NCBI GenBank assembly: GCA_025175895.1
Contig: CM046003.1
Coordinates: 25,875,245 to 25,939,244 of the forward strand
Length of the DNA: 64,000 nucleotides
Direction: 5' to 3'
DNA from: Wurfbainia villosa
Taxonomy: Eukaryota; Streptophyta; Magnoliopsida; Zingiberales; Zingiberaceae
Below, piece after piece: positions 20,345 through 32,272 of this stretch (its first letter is position 1; each line of letters opens with the position of its first letter). Under the pieces are notes generated by a model. That model made no database searches, had not been told where the DNA came from, and was given only the letters and a program-made list of their open reading frames with translations. Made by a program: the position numbers and the translations under genes.

Positions 20345-23005
20345 CACTGACGACTCGGTCACTCACACCCAAGACTCATCCACAAGATGAGTCAGAGTGA
20401 CTTAGTCAGAGGTTTGACTAACCTCAATAACTTGAATAATAAAATATGTAATGCTTGTCAACAATCTAGGACACAATATCAACTAACTAATCAAGAACGA
20501 ACCAAAAGTGTTCTTGAGCTCCTACACATGGATCTATTTGATTCACACGGAGCTAAGTCACTTAATGGAAGTAAATTATGTTTAGTCATAATTGATGACT
20601 ACTCTAGATTTACTTGGGTTAGGTTCATCAAATACAAAAGTGACACCCTAGATCAATTAATCAACCTATTTAAACTAATAGAAAATCAACAAAGCATTAA
20701 AATCAAAAGACTTAGGACTGATTGTGGTGGTGAATTCGAGAATCACAAGTTTATAGAATTCTGTAACTTAAATGGATACCACCATGAGTTCTCTTGTCCT
20801 AGAACCCCACAATAGAATGGCCTAGTAGAATGTAAGAATAAAACCCTACAAGAAGCCACTAGGACAATGTTAAACGAGTATAACCTACCCGATAGGTTTT
20901 GAACGGAAGCCGTGAGTACGACATCCTATGTCCAAAATAGGATCCTTATGGTAAAGAGGCACCTTAAGACCTCATACGAGATTTATCACGATAAAATACC
21001 TAACATCAAGTACTTTAGGGTATTTGGGTGTAAGGTACATATCCTAAACACTAAGGATTACCTAGGGAAATTTACATCCAAAACCTCGACTGGAATCTTT
21101 CTAGGATACTCGACTACGAGTAGAGCGTATAGAGTATATAATGATGACACCCTTAGAGTCGAGGAAACTATCAATGTAGTATTTGATGAAGGACACGAAC
21201 CTACAAATCCCCCGGCAACCCCAATTAGCGAGCTGATTCATACCAGACTCAACTCCGATCCGGAGATCAAGTCTAGTCCTAACCTAAGTCAACCAAGTCA
21301 GCCTATCGACCAAGTGATAGATGACTCTAACCAAACTAGAACTCAAACGAGTCATCCTATTGACCAAGTGGTAGACTCAAACCCAAATCCAACTAGGAAT
21401 CAAACGAATCATCCTATCGACCAAGTGATAAGTGATCCAAGTCTAGGAGTTCGAACTAGAGTCTCATACAGAAACCTTAGTCAAATCTCCTTGATTTCTA
21501 AAATTGAACCCAAAACTATTGACCAAGCTCTTCTTGATCCTGATTGGAATATTGTAATGCAAGAAGAGCTGGCTCAATTCACTAGGAATGAAGTATGGGA
21601 ATTAGTACCACCACCTAAAGATAAAATAATCGTTGGAACAAGGTGGGTGTTTAGAAATAAACTTGATGATAAAGGTGAAGTAGTTAGAAATAAAGCTAGA
21701 CTAGTCGCTAAAGGGTTTAGTCAAGTCGATGGTTTAGATTACGACGAGACCTATGCCCCAGTAGCTAGATTAGAGTACATTCGAATGCTATTAGCGTATG
21801 CTGCACATCGAGGATTTAAGTTGTTTCAAATGGATGTGAAATCAACATTCTTGAATGGATACATTAAAGAAGAGGTTTATGTTAGTCAACCCCCCGGTTT
21901 CGAAAGTTTTGATAAACCTGACCATGTCCTTAGGTTAAAGAAAGCCCTCTATGGACTTAAACAAGCTCCTCGAGCTTGGTACGAGAGACTTTCGGTGTAT
22001 CTTAATTCCAAAGGATTTAACCAGGGTGTAGTTGACCCAACTCATTTCGTAAAAACCTTAGGTAAAGACATATTCATAGCCCAAATCTACATAGATGATA
22101 TTATTTTCGGAACCACCAACTTGATCCTATTGAATGAGTTCATTTCACTTATGGAAAGTGAATTTGAAATGAATTTAGTAGGCGAGTTGAGTTTCTTCTT
22201 AGGTCTAAAAATTAAACAAACTAAAGATGGAATATACCTACATCAACGCAAATATACTAGGGAATTAATTAATCGCTTTGGAATGCAAGACGCTAAAATT
22301 ATTAATACCCCAATGGCAACTAATGTGAATATAGACGAAGATGTAATCGGAAACTCAATTGATTTAAAATACTATAGAAGCGTAATAGAGAGTCTTCTTT
22401 ACTTAACTGCAAGCCGACCTAATATCTTATTTGTAGTAAGTATGTGCGCAAGGTTCCAAACCTGTGCCAAGGAGTCTCACCTAACTCTAGTCAAGCGTAT
22501 CCTTAGATATCTAAAGGGTACACTTAATGTCGGTATTTGGTACCCTAGATCTACCGAGTTCGAACTAACCGGCTACTCCGATTAAGACTATGCCGGTAGT
22601 AAGCTCGATAGAAAGAGTACGAGTGGTTGTTGTCAACTTCTCAGCTCGAGTCTAGTAAGTTGGTGCAGTAGGAAGCAACACTGTGTTGCCTTATCTACCA
22701 CCGAAGCCTAATACATTGCGATGGGTGAGTGTGTCACTCAGCTTCTTTGGATGAAGCATACTCTCCGTGACTTTAAGTTAGACTTTACAAACACTAAACT
22801 TCACGTAGATAACATTAGTTCAATTAACCTTACTAAGAATCCGATATGTCACTCTAGGACCAAACATATAGAGGTCAAATACCATTTCATTCGAGAACAT
22901 GTGGCCAACGGAGTCATACAACTCAAATACGTCGAATCGAAGTCTAACTTGACAGACCTATTTAATAAACCCCTACCCGAAGCCGAATTTAGTCTATTAA
23001 GATGA
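20345..23005 (+). pseudogene. pol: integrase, reverse transcriptase and RNase H of element D
   Basis: The integrase zinc part is represented by NKICNACQQ. The core begins LLHMDLFDSHGAK, with RTDCGGEFE and, after an in-frame TAG at about 20813, NGLVECKN for the third acid. Another stop lies near 20900. The RT follows in one long frame (20912-22585): WVFRNKLDDKGEVVRNKARL, FQMDVKSTFLNG, and the active site YIDDIIFG. RNase H has stops at 22583 and about 22708, then HVDNISSINLTKNP and DLFNKPLPEAEFSLLR to the stop at 23005. It would copy element RNA into DNA and insert it. With at least four stops this copy is dead. SIRE/Maximus-like by Gag and pol layout. Confidence 0.9.
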
Positions 23006-23982
23006 AAATTGGGCATGTGCGTAGTAGAATAGGAACTTACAAATTATATTTTCTTACTACTATTTCTTACTTTTCATTTTCATGGAACTAGCATAGGACA
23101 TACCTTAGATATCATGCACCTATAGATTTAATGAGCCAATACATCTCACAACACATAGGACTAATGTGTTTGTGTACTTAGCCACGTAGATGGGCGTGAG
23201 ATGTTAGGACCTTACTCCTAGTTCCAGATGTAGAGCTAGTGCATCGCCATGAACCATAGAGTATAATCATACATACTAACCGACTCTGACCAGGACTGGT
23301 TGATCTTTCATATCAATCAAGCCAAATATGAGTCGAACATTTTATAGATGAGCTTATTTTCAGTATATTATTTTCAAAATAATATGGAACATGCTTGGAC
23401 TTTAAATTTAATACTTATTTTTGTCTTTTTGATATATGGCAAAATGGGGAGAAAAAGGCCAAAGTTAAGGGATCAAAATTTTTTGATAACTTAACTCACT
23501 TCATATTTATTCACATGACCAAAAGTTAAGTAAATATTTACTTAACTTTAAGTTTTGAAAATTTACTTAACTTGAAAATTCACTTAACTCATTTTTGTTA
23601 ACTAAAAGGAAGTAAAGGCTAAGTTAAGAGAATTCTTAACTTAAAAACTTATTCTTAACAAAAAGGAAGTAAACGTTAATGTTTTACTTAAGGGGGAGAA
23701 AGGGCCAAGTTAAGAAGTCCTCTTAACTTAAATGCTTTACTAAGGCCAACTTTAAGTATTGTTAATTACTTAAACTCTTCCTAAATAGCAACCCTCAAGA
23801 GGGAGGACTAAGGTCTTCTTTCAAGACTCACCCTCGGTCAAAGGGGAGGTTTCCTCAAGGGGGAGTACTTGAAGAAAATCCTTACTACTCCTACTAATCT
23901 TTATTATTATTGTTTCTCATGCACATTATTATTCTTCATGCATGTTATTTTCTTAACTTTGTATGTGGGTTTGCCATAAATC
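23006..23982 (+). other. 3' untranslated region of element D
   Basis: About 1 kb with no env-like frame, although some SIRE elements carry one at this position. It is rich in TTAAGT/ACTTAA words (23520-23760) and includes a perfect 28-bp palindrome. In the related element K the corresponding place before the purine tract holds a large 27-bp minisatellite. Confidence 0.65.
23522..23549. repeat. perfect 28-bp palindrome
   Basis: The half site AAAGTTAAGTAAAT is followed directly by its reverse complement with no loop. It lies in the D 3' untranslated region among other ACTTAA words. Confidence 0.85.
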
Positions 23983-23996
23983 AAAAAGGGGGAGAT
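23983..23996 (+). other. polypurine tract of element D
   Basis: AAAAAGGGGGAGAT directly before the 3' LTR start TGTTGG. Confidence 0.9.
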
Positions 23997-25095
23997 TGTT
24001 GGTGCAGTAGACACCTAAGTCGAACCTGAGTTTTGATTATAGCAAACGATATAAAGTTAAGCTCATGTCGTTATCTCACGAGCTGAATTGAGTGTGTAGA
24101 AAATTGCTATAGCTGGAGCTGAAGGCTAGCGACACCCGGAGGAAGCCGCGGTGGTCAGGCGACACTCGAGTGACTTCAGAGGGAGCTGAAGGAATCGTGT
24201 GGAAGGCCGAAAGCAAAAGCGACACAGTAAGTATCGAGGTAAGCTCGTGTGTGTGTGAGTGTAAGTGAGGTCGTATCCTCTTTACAGGGATAGACTTAAG
24301 CGTAGATCCGACCCAAGACATCCCATCGGTGGTCTAGGTCGAGATCGGACGGTCAGAGACCGTTGGAATAATGTTATTGTTCAGCTAACTTGTCATTTTA
24401 GCTAGCATCACGATCAGCCCGGCTTGGAGGATTCGACTCAGTAAATCGATCGTCTGCAAGATTCGACATTCGATGTTGCCATCGATCGTGATGATGGATA
24501 TTAGTCGACTGATGGTCAAGGATCAGCTTCGAGGAGTCAAGGCTTATCACCTCATTTCAAGGGGAGTGGTGCTCAATTGTGATTGGCTAAAGTTCCTCTC
24601 AAAAATGGGCTCAAAGGCTATAAAAGGAGGGCCTATCGTAGGGTTTCATCATCAATTCTAAACTTTCAAAAGCCTCCGCAAAGCTACAACTCTCCGACAA
24701 TGAAGTGCTTCTTCTCCGACGTCTAGGTTTAAATTGCTTTTATTTTATTACGTCGGTATAAGTTTTATCTCAGTTTATTGCTTTACTTTTTCAGAGTTTT
24801 TTTCGTAACGAGGAGAGGGGGAGTGTCCCTCTACCTCAAGCTTTGTGACTTTTTGTATCGATTAACTCCTACCTCTAACGAGGAGTTCTTTAGTGTTTTT
24901 CCCTCCGTGTGTGGTCAAGGACCACTAGGGCCTTGGAGTAGTAGCCGAAGGCTATGAACCAAGTAAAATTCTCTTGTCTCATTTACTTTGCATTTATTTT
25001 CCGCTGTATTTAATTGTTTTAACGAACGAAATGAAGAAAAATTTTCTATCGCTATTCACCCCCCCCCCTCTCTAGCAATCCGCTTCGATCCAACA
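23997..25095 (+). repeat. 3' LTR of element D
   Basis: 1099 bp, TGTTGGTGCAGTAG...CGATCCAACA, followed by the duplication ATCAT. The TATA box TATAAAAG is at 24619-24626. The palindrome has become TAGTCGACTG at 24502. Small insertions (GTGTGTGA near 24250, an extra CT pair near 25070) and substitutions distinguish it from the 5' LTR. Confidence 0.92.
24619..24626 (+). promoter_or_regulatory. TATA box in the 3' LTR of D
   Basis: TATAAAAG with the same flanks as 11630-11637. It could in principle drive transcription outward into E sequence. Confidence 0.5.
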
Positions 25096-26057
25096 ATCAT
25101 GAGTAGCACTTAGTAGTACATCATGATCCCTAATTAACCAGAAAATCAATGGTTGATTCCAGAAACATTTCTGAAACCCTTCAGCAGCTACATTGAATCG
25201 TGTCCCGTTCCCTTCACTCATCTTATACCCTCTTGGTTCAGGACATGGTCTATAGTGTCAGTGCCCACTAGGTCGACTACGTCACACCTAGCCCAAGTAT
25301 CATTTTTTCTTCCTACGGATTCTAGTTACTGCACATGTATCCAAGACTACCTTACTCTAAATATGTAATGCTTTGGCCAAAGACTTTAGTAAAAATCCGA
25401 TGAGAGACCATGGGTGTACATCTCCTCGCAAGGAGTGGTGAATCCTTTATAGGCTATTCAAACACCTTCGGTCACTTCGACTTATACCCAATCATTCCGG
25501 ATCCACATCTTCTCAGATATGCTTGCTTAAGATGTCAAAGCATAAGTTTTCATGACCAAGATGACTTGAATACCACAAGTCAAAGGAACATCGCACTTAA
25601 GCTGCAGTAAGAACTTCATTGACATATCCATATATGCAGAGAACCATATGAAGTCTTATAGATGGTCACTCCAATGAACTAGTTACCATAACTAGCATCC
25701 ACAGTTAACTCCGGACATCACAATTTCTCCAGCCAGTGAGAATCGACTGTTTGGATACACCAAGGAGTATACCTCGTGCTAGTCTCGATAGAATTGATGG
25801 TGTCCAAATCCATCAATTCATCGACTAGGGATAATTCCAATACATCTCAATTACACATGTAGAGATACTCACTAGTTGTGATTCAATCACAAATTCTCTC
25901 ATGTTGTGAATCGTATTGTGGATATTCAGTAAATGAGTTTAAGATATAATCAAATACATGAAAACATGTATACTCAAATAGTGAATCTTCATTTATCATA
26001 TAAATGGTACAACCATAAGGCGATTGCCTTAGGACACCTCTCATATATTACTAACAC
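25096..26057 (-). repeat. 5' LTR of element E, 5' part
   Basis: Continues the LTR from 11024; its first five bases are the right ATCAT copy. On the minus strand it starts TGTTAGTAATATATGAG at 26057 and then has GTGTCCTAAGGCAATCGC. The same sequence type begins the LTR of element I (42024, 47082, 60971). Total E LTR length is about 2.2 kb. Confidence 0.75.
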
Positions 26058-26322
26058 AGATAAGCCAGAGGCTACGTCTGATAGGTGTCTATTTATTAGT
26101 TTCCCTAAGTAAACGAGGGTCTACCAATTCTATCATTCATTGGAACAAAAGGTATTTGTTTCAAGGCATGATGTATTCCTAGAGGAGTTTCTCTTATAGG
26201 AAAACAGTGGGAGTGAGATTGAACTAAGTGTAGTTCAAGAGACTCCGATAGGCACATAAGAGATGCCTAGTCAAGAACCACAGTTGAATAATCATTCGGA
26301 TGAGGTAATAGCTGAACCTATT
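26058..26322 (+). pseudogene. pol: integrase C-terminal part of element I
   Basis: Reads KPEATSDRCLFISFPK then VYQFYH and QKVFVSRHDVFLEE, the copia integrase tail (compare the usual GYxFYxPxxxKVFVSRxVxFxE). Stops follow at the PK* and LL* positions. The frame then runs NNHSDEVIAEPI up to the CTATT duplication of solo LTR F, and continues after F at 40333 with NAPPPRRSSRTCRIPKRYGF. The part upstream (Gag, protease, integrase core) was displaced by E to beyond the left edge of the window. Confidence 0.82.
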
Positions 26323-27124
26323 TGTTGGAGGATTGGTGGCCGGCTAGAGGGGCGGTGAATAGCCCAATTTAACGTAGATGATGGAATTCATTTGCTCGTC
26401 GTGTGTTTGTCTACAATATTCGTTAATACACAGTGGAAATACAAATAACAAATGTGAATGCAAAAGACACAAGCACAAATACAACACGATATATGTGGTT
26501 CAGAACCTTAGGGTTCATACTCCACGAGGTGAGCTCAACGAGCTCAAGTTATGCGCACGACACTAACCAAACTCGTTCTCAACAATAAGTCGAAGGTGGA
26601 GAAACCTCATACAAGCAATTACAAAAGGTAATACAAAAGTACAAGCAAAATACAAAGACAATAAATGAAATACGTAAAGAACACTTTACAATAAATGGTT
26701 TTGAACTCTTGTTTGTTGCTTGCTTTGGTTTGCTCTTGAAGGTCTGGAATGCAGCAACAATTCCCCTCCAAAATCTCTCCAAAAACGGTTGCAAAATCCT
26801 CCATCTCGAGCTCCTTAAATAAACTTCATCGAGCTGATTTCATGCCAATCAGTTGACTGATCATGACCATCAGTCAACTGCTCCTATAGTCGTTGTCTCA
26901 CAACAACTCGATCCACGCTGGACAAGTTCCAATGGATCCACCATCAGTCGAGTGATCAAGTCACAAGTTGAGTGATCCAAGCAATTAATCAACTTGAAAA
27001 GGTTCTGTGCCCGTGACACCCTTCATTAGTCGACTGCCATCCCTTGGGGGATGGTAGTCGACTGCCATCCCCTGGTAGTCGATTGATGGGCCAGAAACCA
27101 CCAATCGCACAACAGTCAATTGTT
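26323..27124 (-). repeat. solo LTR F, left part
   Basis: Starts TGTTGGAGGATTGG with CTAGAGGGGCGGTGAATAGC and is inserted in the pol of I with duplication CTATT (26318-26322 and 40333-40337). The LTR class is that of A, B and C (minus orientation). It is cut at 27124 by the G LTR and resumes at 29018. No internal region of F exists between its two ends, so it is a solo LTR. Confidence 0.82.
26813..27085 (-). promoter_or_regulatory. TATA-like box and palindrome arrays in solo LTR F
   Basis: A weak minus-strand TATTTAAGG near 26821-26813. CAGTTGACTG at 26850 and CAGTCAACTG at 26871 are 21 bp apart. CAGTCGAGTG is at 26945, with a degenerate copy about 20 bp on. TAGTCGACTG occurs at 27027 and 27055, and TAGTCGATTG at 27076. 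GACTGCCATCCC and GGGATGGTAGTC form a 12-bp-arm hairpin near 27031-27058. Confidence 0.45.
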
Positions 27125-29017
27125 TGTTGGGATGTATACTGGAAAGTCTATCTTTTATATGAACATCTTTATTTTTGAAATAAGAATCACATGATCATTG
27201 TTTGCATATTTATGGTTATGGATATTGTCTGATACATTACATTGTAGATAACATGGTGTGTAGTGTCACACAGGAGATCATGTTATCGGTCCATTATAAA
27301 GTATAAGCAAAGGCTCACAACCAAGATGGTTATGGACAAACCATTGGAATGGTTGTAGTGTGATTTGGTATTGGTTTGTCTTGACCATAGAATCACACTA
27401 GTGCACTTTGTGTGTATTGAGCAATACCAACTTAGAGGTGATTCGATTTATTGATGACTACATAATCGAATCGGACCTCAGATATTATATTGTACATGCT
27501 CTTAATCCCGATATAATAACGGACACATATACTTAGTATTCATTTCTTTGATTTATCAATGGGAGAGATTTATAGAGTAAATCGATAGGCTCGGTAAGTT
27601 GGGAAATGATATTATTTACATGGTGTGTCGTTGATTATAGGAGGAAACCCTGTCCTATATATTAGGATGATGATGTCTCCTTGAGGAGCTCATAAGGATC
27701 ATCATGTAAACCCTGCAGGTGGACTTGGTCCGGTATGATGATAAGGTTGAGTGGTACTACTCATGGAGTTAGATGTTGATTAATTAATTGTCAGTAAATT
27801 AATTAATTGACGGACATTCAAGATCTTAAACACAAAAAGACAAATGTACAAATAATATATGGAGCCCATATTAACATATGGGGGTTGGTGAGGTAGATCA
27901 ATGATAATCCTCTAGTGGAATGGATTATCATTAATGGATCGGACTTTATGTGGGCTTGATCCATTGGGTGGCCAAGATCCAACTCCTCCTCATGGTCCCT
28001 ATTGTATCCTATTAAAATCTCATGGAGCCTAGATCCAATGATGGAAAACAAAACTCTAGATCCGACGGTGGAGATTAAATCTCTAGATCCGACGGTTGAG
28101 ATTAAATCTCTAGATCCGACGGTTGAAATTAAATCTCTAGAACCGACAGTTGAGATTAAAAGGAAGCTTAAGCCTAACTCTATAAATATGGGCTTAAGGC
28201 TTGGGCGTGGGAATCAATTGAGAGAGGTTAGGGTTTTTCTTCTTTGTCTTGGGTGGCAAGGAAAAAGTGGGTGGCTAGGGTTTTAGGAGGTGTATTGGGT
28301 GGCCACAAATAAGGAAGGTTTTCTTCTTCCTTAGGAGTTGCCATCGCCCTTCCTTGTCCTCTCTACCTTGGTCGGCGCTCAACCTATTCCTCTTCTTCTC
28401 CTTGGCCGGTTGAAACACGGGCTAGGGTTGTTCCTTGGAGCTCTTGGCCGACACCTACATCTCCTTGTTCTTCTTCTTGGCCGGCGGCAAGAACCAAGTT
28501 TGGAGCTTGGTGGTTGGTTAAGGGATAGGGAAGAGTTTTGTTTCATATTCTTCCTTTTGTTTGGAGCGAGCAAAGAAAGGAAGATTGGTGATCTAGGAGG
28601 CTTCGACTTTTTGAAGATCGTCACCCACACGAGTTCCAAAAGGAGGAAGGACATACGATAGAAGATTGAGAGGTATAATGCTTCTTTATATTCTTTTGTA
28701 ATATGTCTATAATTGTTTTTCAATCATATACATGTTGTATGTTCTGTTTTGTGGCTAAATTAATTTGGAACCCGAATACAAACACAAAAGCCGGCGATCC
28801 AGTATCTATTCATTCCGCGACTATTCATAGAATAGAGGTTGGTGGCTTGAACAACAAGTTTGTTCAAGTGACCACTCTAATCGAATAGCACGACGATGAA
28901 ACAGTAGCTTGGGTAATCCCTCTTGTCAAGGATAAATTTTTTTTATCCGGGGACGTAGAAGGGATCGCCATGAACAAGTGACCGAGTGGAGGTGGAAAGA
29001 GAAGTTTCCTACCTACA
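27125..29017 (+). repeat. G-family LTR, copy 1
   Basis: 1893 bp, TGTTGGGATGTATACTGG...CCTACCTACA. It is defined by comparison with the copy at 61627-63303, which is followed by a primer-binding site. Here F sequence follows instead, so this is an LTR without an internal region. The flanks TTGTT and TTACC do not give a clear duplication. Confidence 0.78.
28029..28188 (+). promoter_or_regulatory. five 27-bp repeats directly upstream of a TATA box (G LTR copy 1)
   Basis: Units start at exactly 28029, 28056, 28083, 28110 and 28137 (CTAGATCCGACGG then a TTGAGATTAAATCT-type end). TATAAATA is at 28181-28188. The arrangement is kept in copies 2 (43571-43730) and 4 (62376-62535). As 27 bp is a multiple of three, the unit also reads LDPTVEIKS, but I see no gene here. 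Confidence 0.7.
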
Positions 29018-29499
29018 TTACCATCGACTTGGATCAGTCGATTGCTACCTATAGCAGTCGACTGGTGTCGGGTAAAACCTCAAATACTTGTTTGAGTGTT
29101 CGACTGTCGGATAAAACCTCAAACACCATGTTTGAGCATTCGACACTCGATCTTAGCCACTTGGCCAAGCTCAATTATCATCTCCCATAGAGTCCCTCAC
29201 CGAAGCTCTCTTCGTCCGGCCACGTCCCTCGGATGCACCAAGTGCATGACTTCGCAATTCCATCTTTCACGTCTCGCCCTGAAGTCTACTTCCTTTGGCT
29301 TCACTCCATTCGCTCCTCGTTCGGCGGCCCCTCGGATGTACCAAGCGCACGACTTTTACAATGCCATCCTTCACCAACTCAAAGACTCGAGCCATGAGAC
29401 GATGAACTTGCCAATGCTTTATCAAGCTTTCCCATTGCCAAGGCTACACACTTGGAGTTACACGCCAACTCTATGTTGGACTTCCCATGCCAAGCCCCA
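29018..29499 (-). repeat. solo LTR F, middle part
   Basis: Continues F after the G LTR. It has CAGTCGATTG at 29035 and CAGTCGACTG at 29055 (20 bp apart) and is cut by H at the duplicated CCCCA (29495-29499). Confidence 0.8.
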
Positions 29500-32008
29500 T
29501 GTTAAATACTGGAAAATTTAACATATAAATTAAATGGCCAAATAATTGAGGAAATAATCCTGGAAATTTTTCGGGATTTTTAGGAATTTTTCCGGAATTT
29601 TTCTGGATTTAAACGGACTCTGTACGAGATTTTTACGGGGATAAAATAGATAGGCTTTATTTAAGGGTTATTATCCTAAACCGGAAACCCTAATATCTAT
29701 TTTTCTATTCCCTTTTTCCCCGCCGCGCCGCAACCACTCCCTCGGCAGTTCTCTCCTCTCGCGCGAGCCCTCTCATTGCCGGCGACGCCTTCTTCTCCGC
29801 CCGAGCCCGAGCCGAGCCTTTCCCCCCTCCCCCGCGGTCGAAACCGCCGCCGCCGACAGCGCCGCAGCCCTCGCTTGCGCTCCCGCGAGCATCGGCGCGA
29901 CGTGAGCTCGCCGTCCACCGTCGCCTTCCCGGTGCTCTGGCCGCCGGTCCTTGCCTTTGAGCCGCTGTCCTCACCTTCGCCGCGATCGCGGCGGCGAGCA
30001 GCCGGCGAGATCGCGCGGCACCTCACCTCGACGCCGCGAGCCCTTCTTCCTCGCGTCCGCTGCCGTAGTCTGTCTGCGGCCGGTCGTCCGTCATAGCGCC
30101 GGTAGTCGTGGCCACAGGACCGTCGATCCTTCTCTCCGCCTACGGCTGTCTTCTTCACTCGCCTCGTCGCGTAGCCTTCCCTTGCGGATAGATCAACGAC
30201 GGTGAGTTTTTGTTGGAGTAAACTATTTTAGGGCAGAAGGGGTGCCGGTTGAGAAGGGCTGTGAGTGTTCTATTTGGGGGCGTCGTGCTGTTAAGGTTGG
30301 AGGTGATTGTGCAAGGTTGGCTGTGAATAATGTTTGGGCCACTGTAAATTGACTTGGAGATCTAATTTGGGAAAGGAATGGCTGTGGATGGAATTTCTAG
30401 GGCGGGTGAGCTTGATTGGTCGATTTGGGTTGATTCCAGAGTTATTCGGGTGTTGATCGGTTGATTTGTATGATATTTGGAGGATATGAGATTTGGGTTT
30501 AATTGGGATATAAAGGAAATCGATTTATTATTGATTTGTTGTTGAATTGTATATTTTGTGCTTGACTATAATTACGCTATATATGCGAGTTTGTCATGAG
30601 GCGGAGTCCCAATCGATTTGATTCTTCTTCGGATATATTTTGGTAGTATTTTGACTTAACGTTTAGATTAAGTCAAATTGATATGCTAGTAGGATAGCTT
30701 ACAATAACATTTTCATGTTTATATGCCTGATATACTTTTGGTGCCTACTAGATACATGCATGTGATAGGATATGATTATATTTTCCTGTTTGATTTGGAT
30801 CATAGTATGTGGATTAGGGATATGTACATATTGGTTGTACATATCATTCGAATGGTATATTATGAGTAGGATTTACATGCTTTAGTATCATGCACCATTT
30901 TTGCATGATTGCATGCTAGGGACGGGTTCCATTATTGTTGAGCCCATGACTAGTTACATGGCTTATACACACGGGTTAGTGGTACATCGGGAGGGTGTGT
31001 CAGTTGCTCTGTCGAGCTCATTGGAGACCGCTCATGGGTAGCGGCAGGCAGCGTGGTAGCGGCGAGGATCCCTCCTCGGCCTATGACACGGAGATGAGAG
31101 CTTAGCTCCCCCACTATGTTTGGGGCAGGAGGATAGGTGTACTCCGACAGCATCCTGTCCACTCGGTCACTCAGGAGCAGTGATGGCAGAGTGCACAGTT
31201 GTCATAGCCCTACCCACTCGACTTCACCATTGCGTGTGAGGCGGCTGACTGGCGTCAGGGGTGACCATGTCATTATACGGCATGCACTTTGCAGATAGAT
31301 TGCATTTGTATTGTGTTTCTTGCATTTTTTATGCCTTGGATGTGCATATGATTGTCATGCATCTGGGAGATATGCTATATATGATCGACTTTATTACTTC
31401 TAGTCGTGCACATGCTCCTATATCGTAGGAGATCTGGTAAGGCATACCATTTTGTATTTCTTGCTTGCATACCCTATTTATGTGAGACTGTACTGGCATG
31501 TTATTTTTATTGTTAGCTATACCTGATTTTGCATATCTACTATACCCGCAGAGTTCTTTGAACTCACCCCGTTGGTTTATATCTATTTCAGGATGAAGTC
31601 GCAGAGAGTGCACTCGGACCCCACTCGTCGTAAAGTTTTGATTTGGATATTTGTTTTTACGGTATTTGGATATTTTGGTTAGAGGACATGTATAGGTTTG
31701 GAGATTGACTTTGTATTTGGTTTTGGTGTCCTTATGGACCTTATTTGGATTTTGGTTTGGTTGGATTTTGTTGAGTATTCCTGCCCAGATGGCAGAAGGG
31801 GTAAGTCTATTTATTTTAGACTGTTTGTCATTTATTTTGGATGATGGCCTGAGGCCAAATTATATAACTGCGTGTGAGTTTGGATTCCGGTCGTGTTGAC
31901 CGATGTATAGTGGCCGTGTAGGCCTTTGTATGTAAATTGGGATTGTCACCCGTACAGGGGAGATGCTGCCGGATTTTTGTCTGGTGGGGTCTCCTTCGGG
32001 GCGTGACA
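29500..32008 (+). repeat. 5' LTR of element H
   Basis: 2509 bp, TGTTAAATACTGG...GGGGCGTGACA. A very GC-rich, CpG-dense block lies at 29720-30200; the rest is AT-rich. The 3' LTR matches it but is shortened mainly inside the GC-rich block. Long open frames in both strands of that block are a composition effect. Confidence 0.88.
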
Positions 32009-32015
32009 ATTTATT

Positions 32016-32030
32016 TGGTATCAGAGCGCC
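32016..32030 (+). other. primer-binding site of element H
   Basis: TGGTATCAGAGCGCC, seven bases after the LTR; initiator Met tRNA type. Confidence 0.88.
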
Positions 32031-32272
32031 TAGGTTTTCGAGTTCCTAGGGGTTTTTTGGATTTTGAGTTCGCCATGTATTGGTGTTTTGCAGGTAATTT
32101 GGAAATTTTGATTGGTATGGATTTACGCATTTTATGTTTCGAAATTCGAGGATTTTGACGAGATCAATATGGGGTTTTCGCGCCATCGGACCTCTCCTCG
32201 ACGGTGAAATAGGTATGATGATAAATTTGATATGTTTTTATTTATGGTAATATCGTATTTATTTAATGTGAT

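Larger units (their letters stand above)
11025..25095 (+). mobile_element. copia element D (SIRE/Maximus type), complete but dead
   Basis: LTR - primer site - gag - protease - integrase - RT - RNase H - long 3' tail - purine tract - LTR, with target duplication ATCAT at 11020-11024 and 25096-25100. About 8.65 kb when the inserted element C is removed. The host site is the LTR of element E. The Gag, the pol motifs and the U5 word place it near K (49263-58158), which is the same family in the opposite orientation. Confidence 0.92.
7406..26057 (-). mobile_element. copia element E (part), containing element D
   Basis: On the minus strand the order is 5' LTR (26057-25096 plus 11024-9765), primer-binding site, leader, gag and protease, then the breakpoint at 7405 made by element B. 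The outer LTR edge is TGTTAGTAATATATGAG at 26057, next to integrase sequence of element I on the other strand. E therefore sits inside I; its left duplication is outside the window. Confidence 0.72.

Noticed and set aside
23006..23982. Search for an env-like gene after the D pol, as known from some SIRE elements
   Set aside because: No frame of useful length or membrane-segment pattern is seen here or in the matching part of K.
28338..28661. Open frame of 107 codons repeated at 43880 and 48920
   Set aside because: It is inside the G LTR downstream of the TATA box, open on both strands, and not kept in copy 4; repetition comes from the LTR copies, not from selection on a protein.
29697..30205. 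Long open frames on both strands in GC-rich sequence
   Set aside because: They lie within the H LTR, overlap each other on opposite strands and are low in complexity; GC richness alone removes stop codons.
31705..31899. Identical 64-codon frames at 31705 and 39448
   Set aside because: They are the same position in the two H LTRs; identity reflects LTR duplication.
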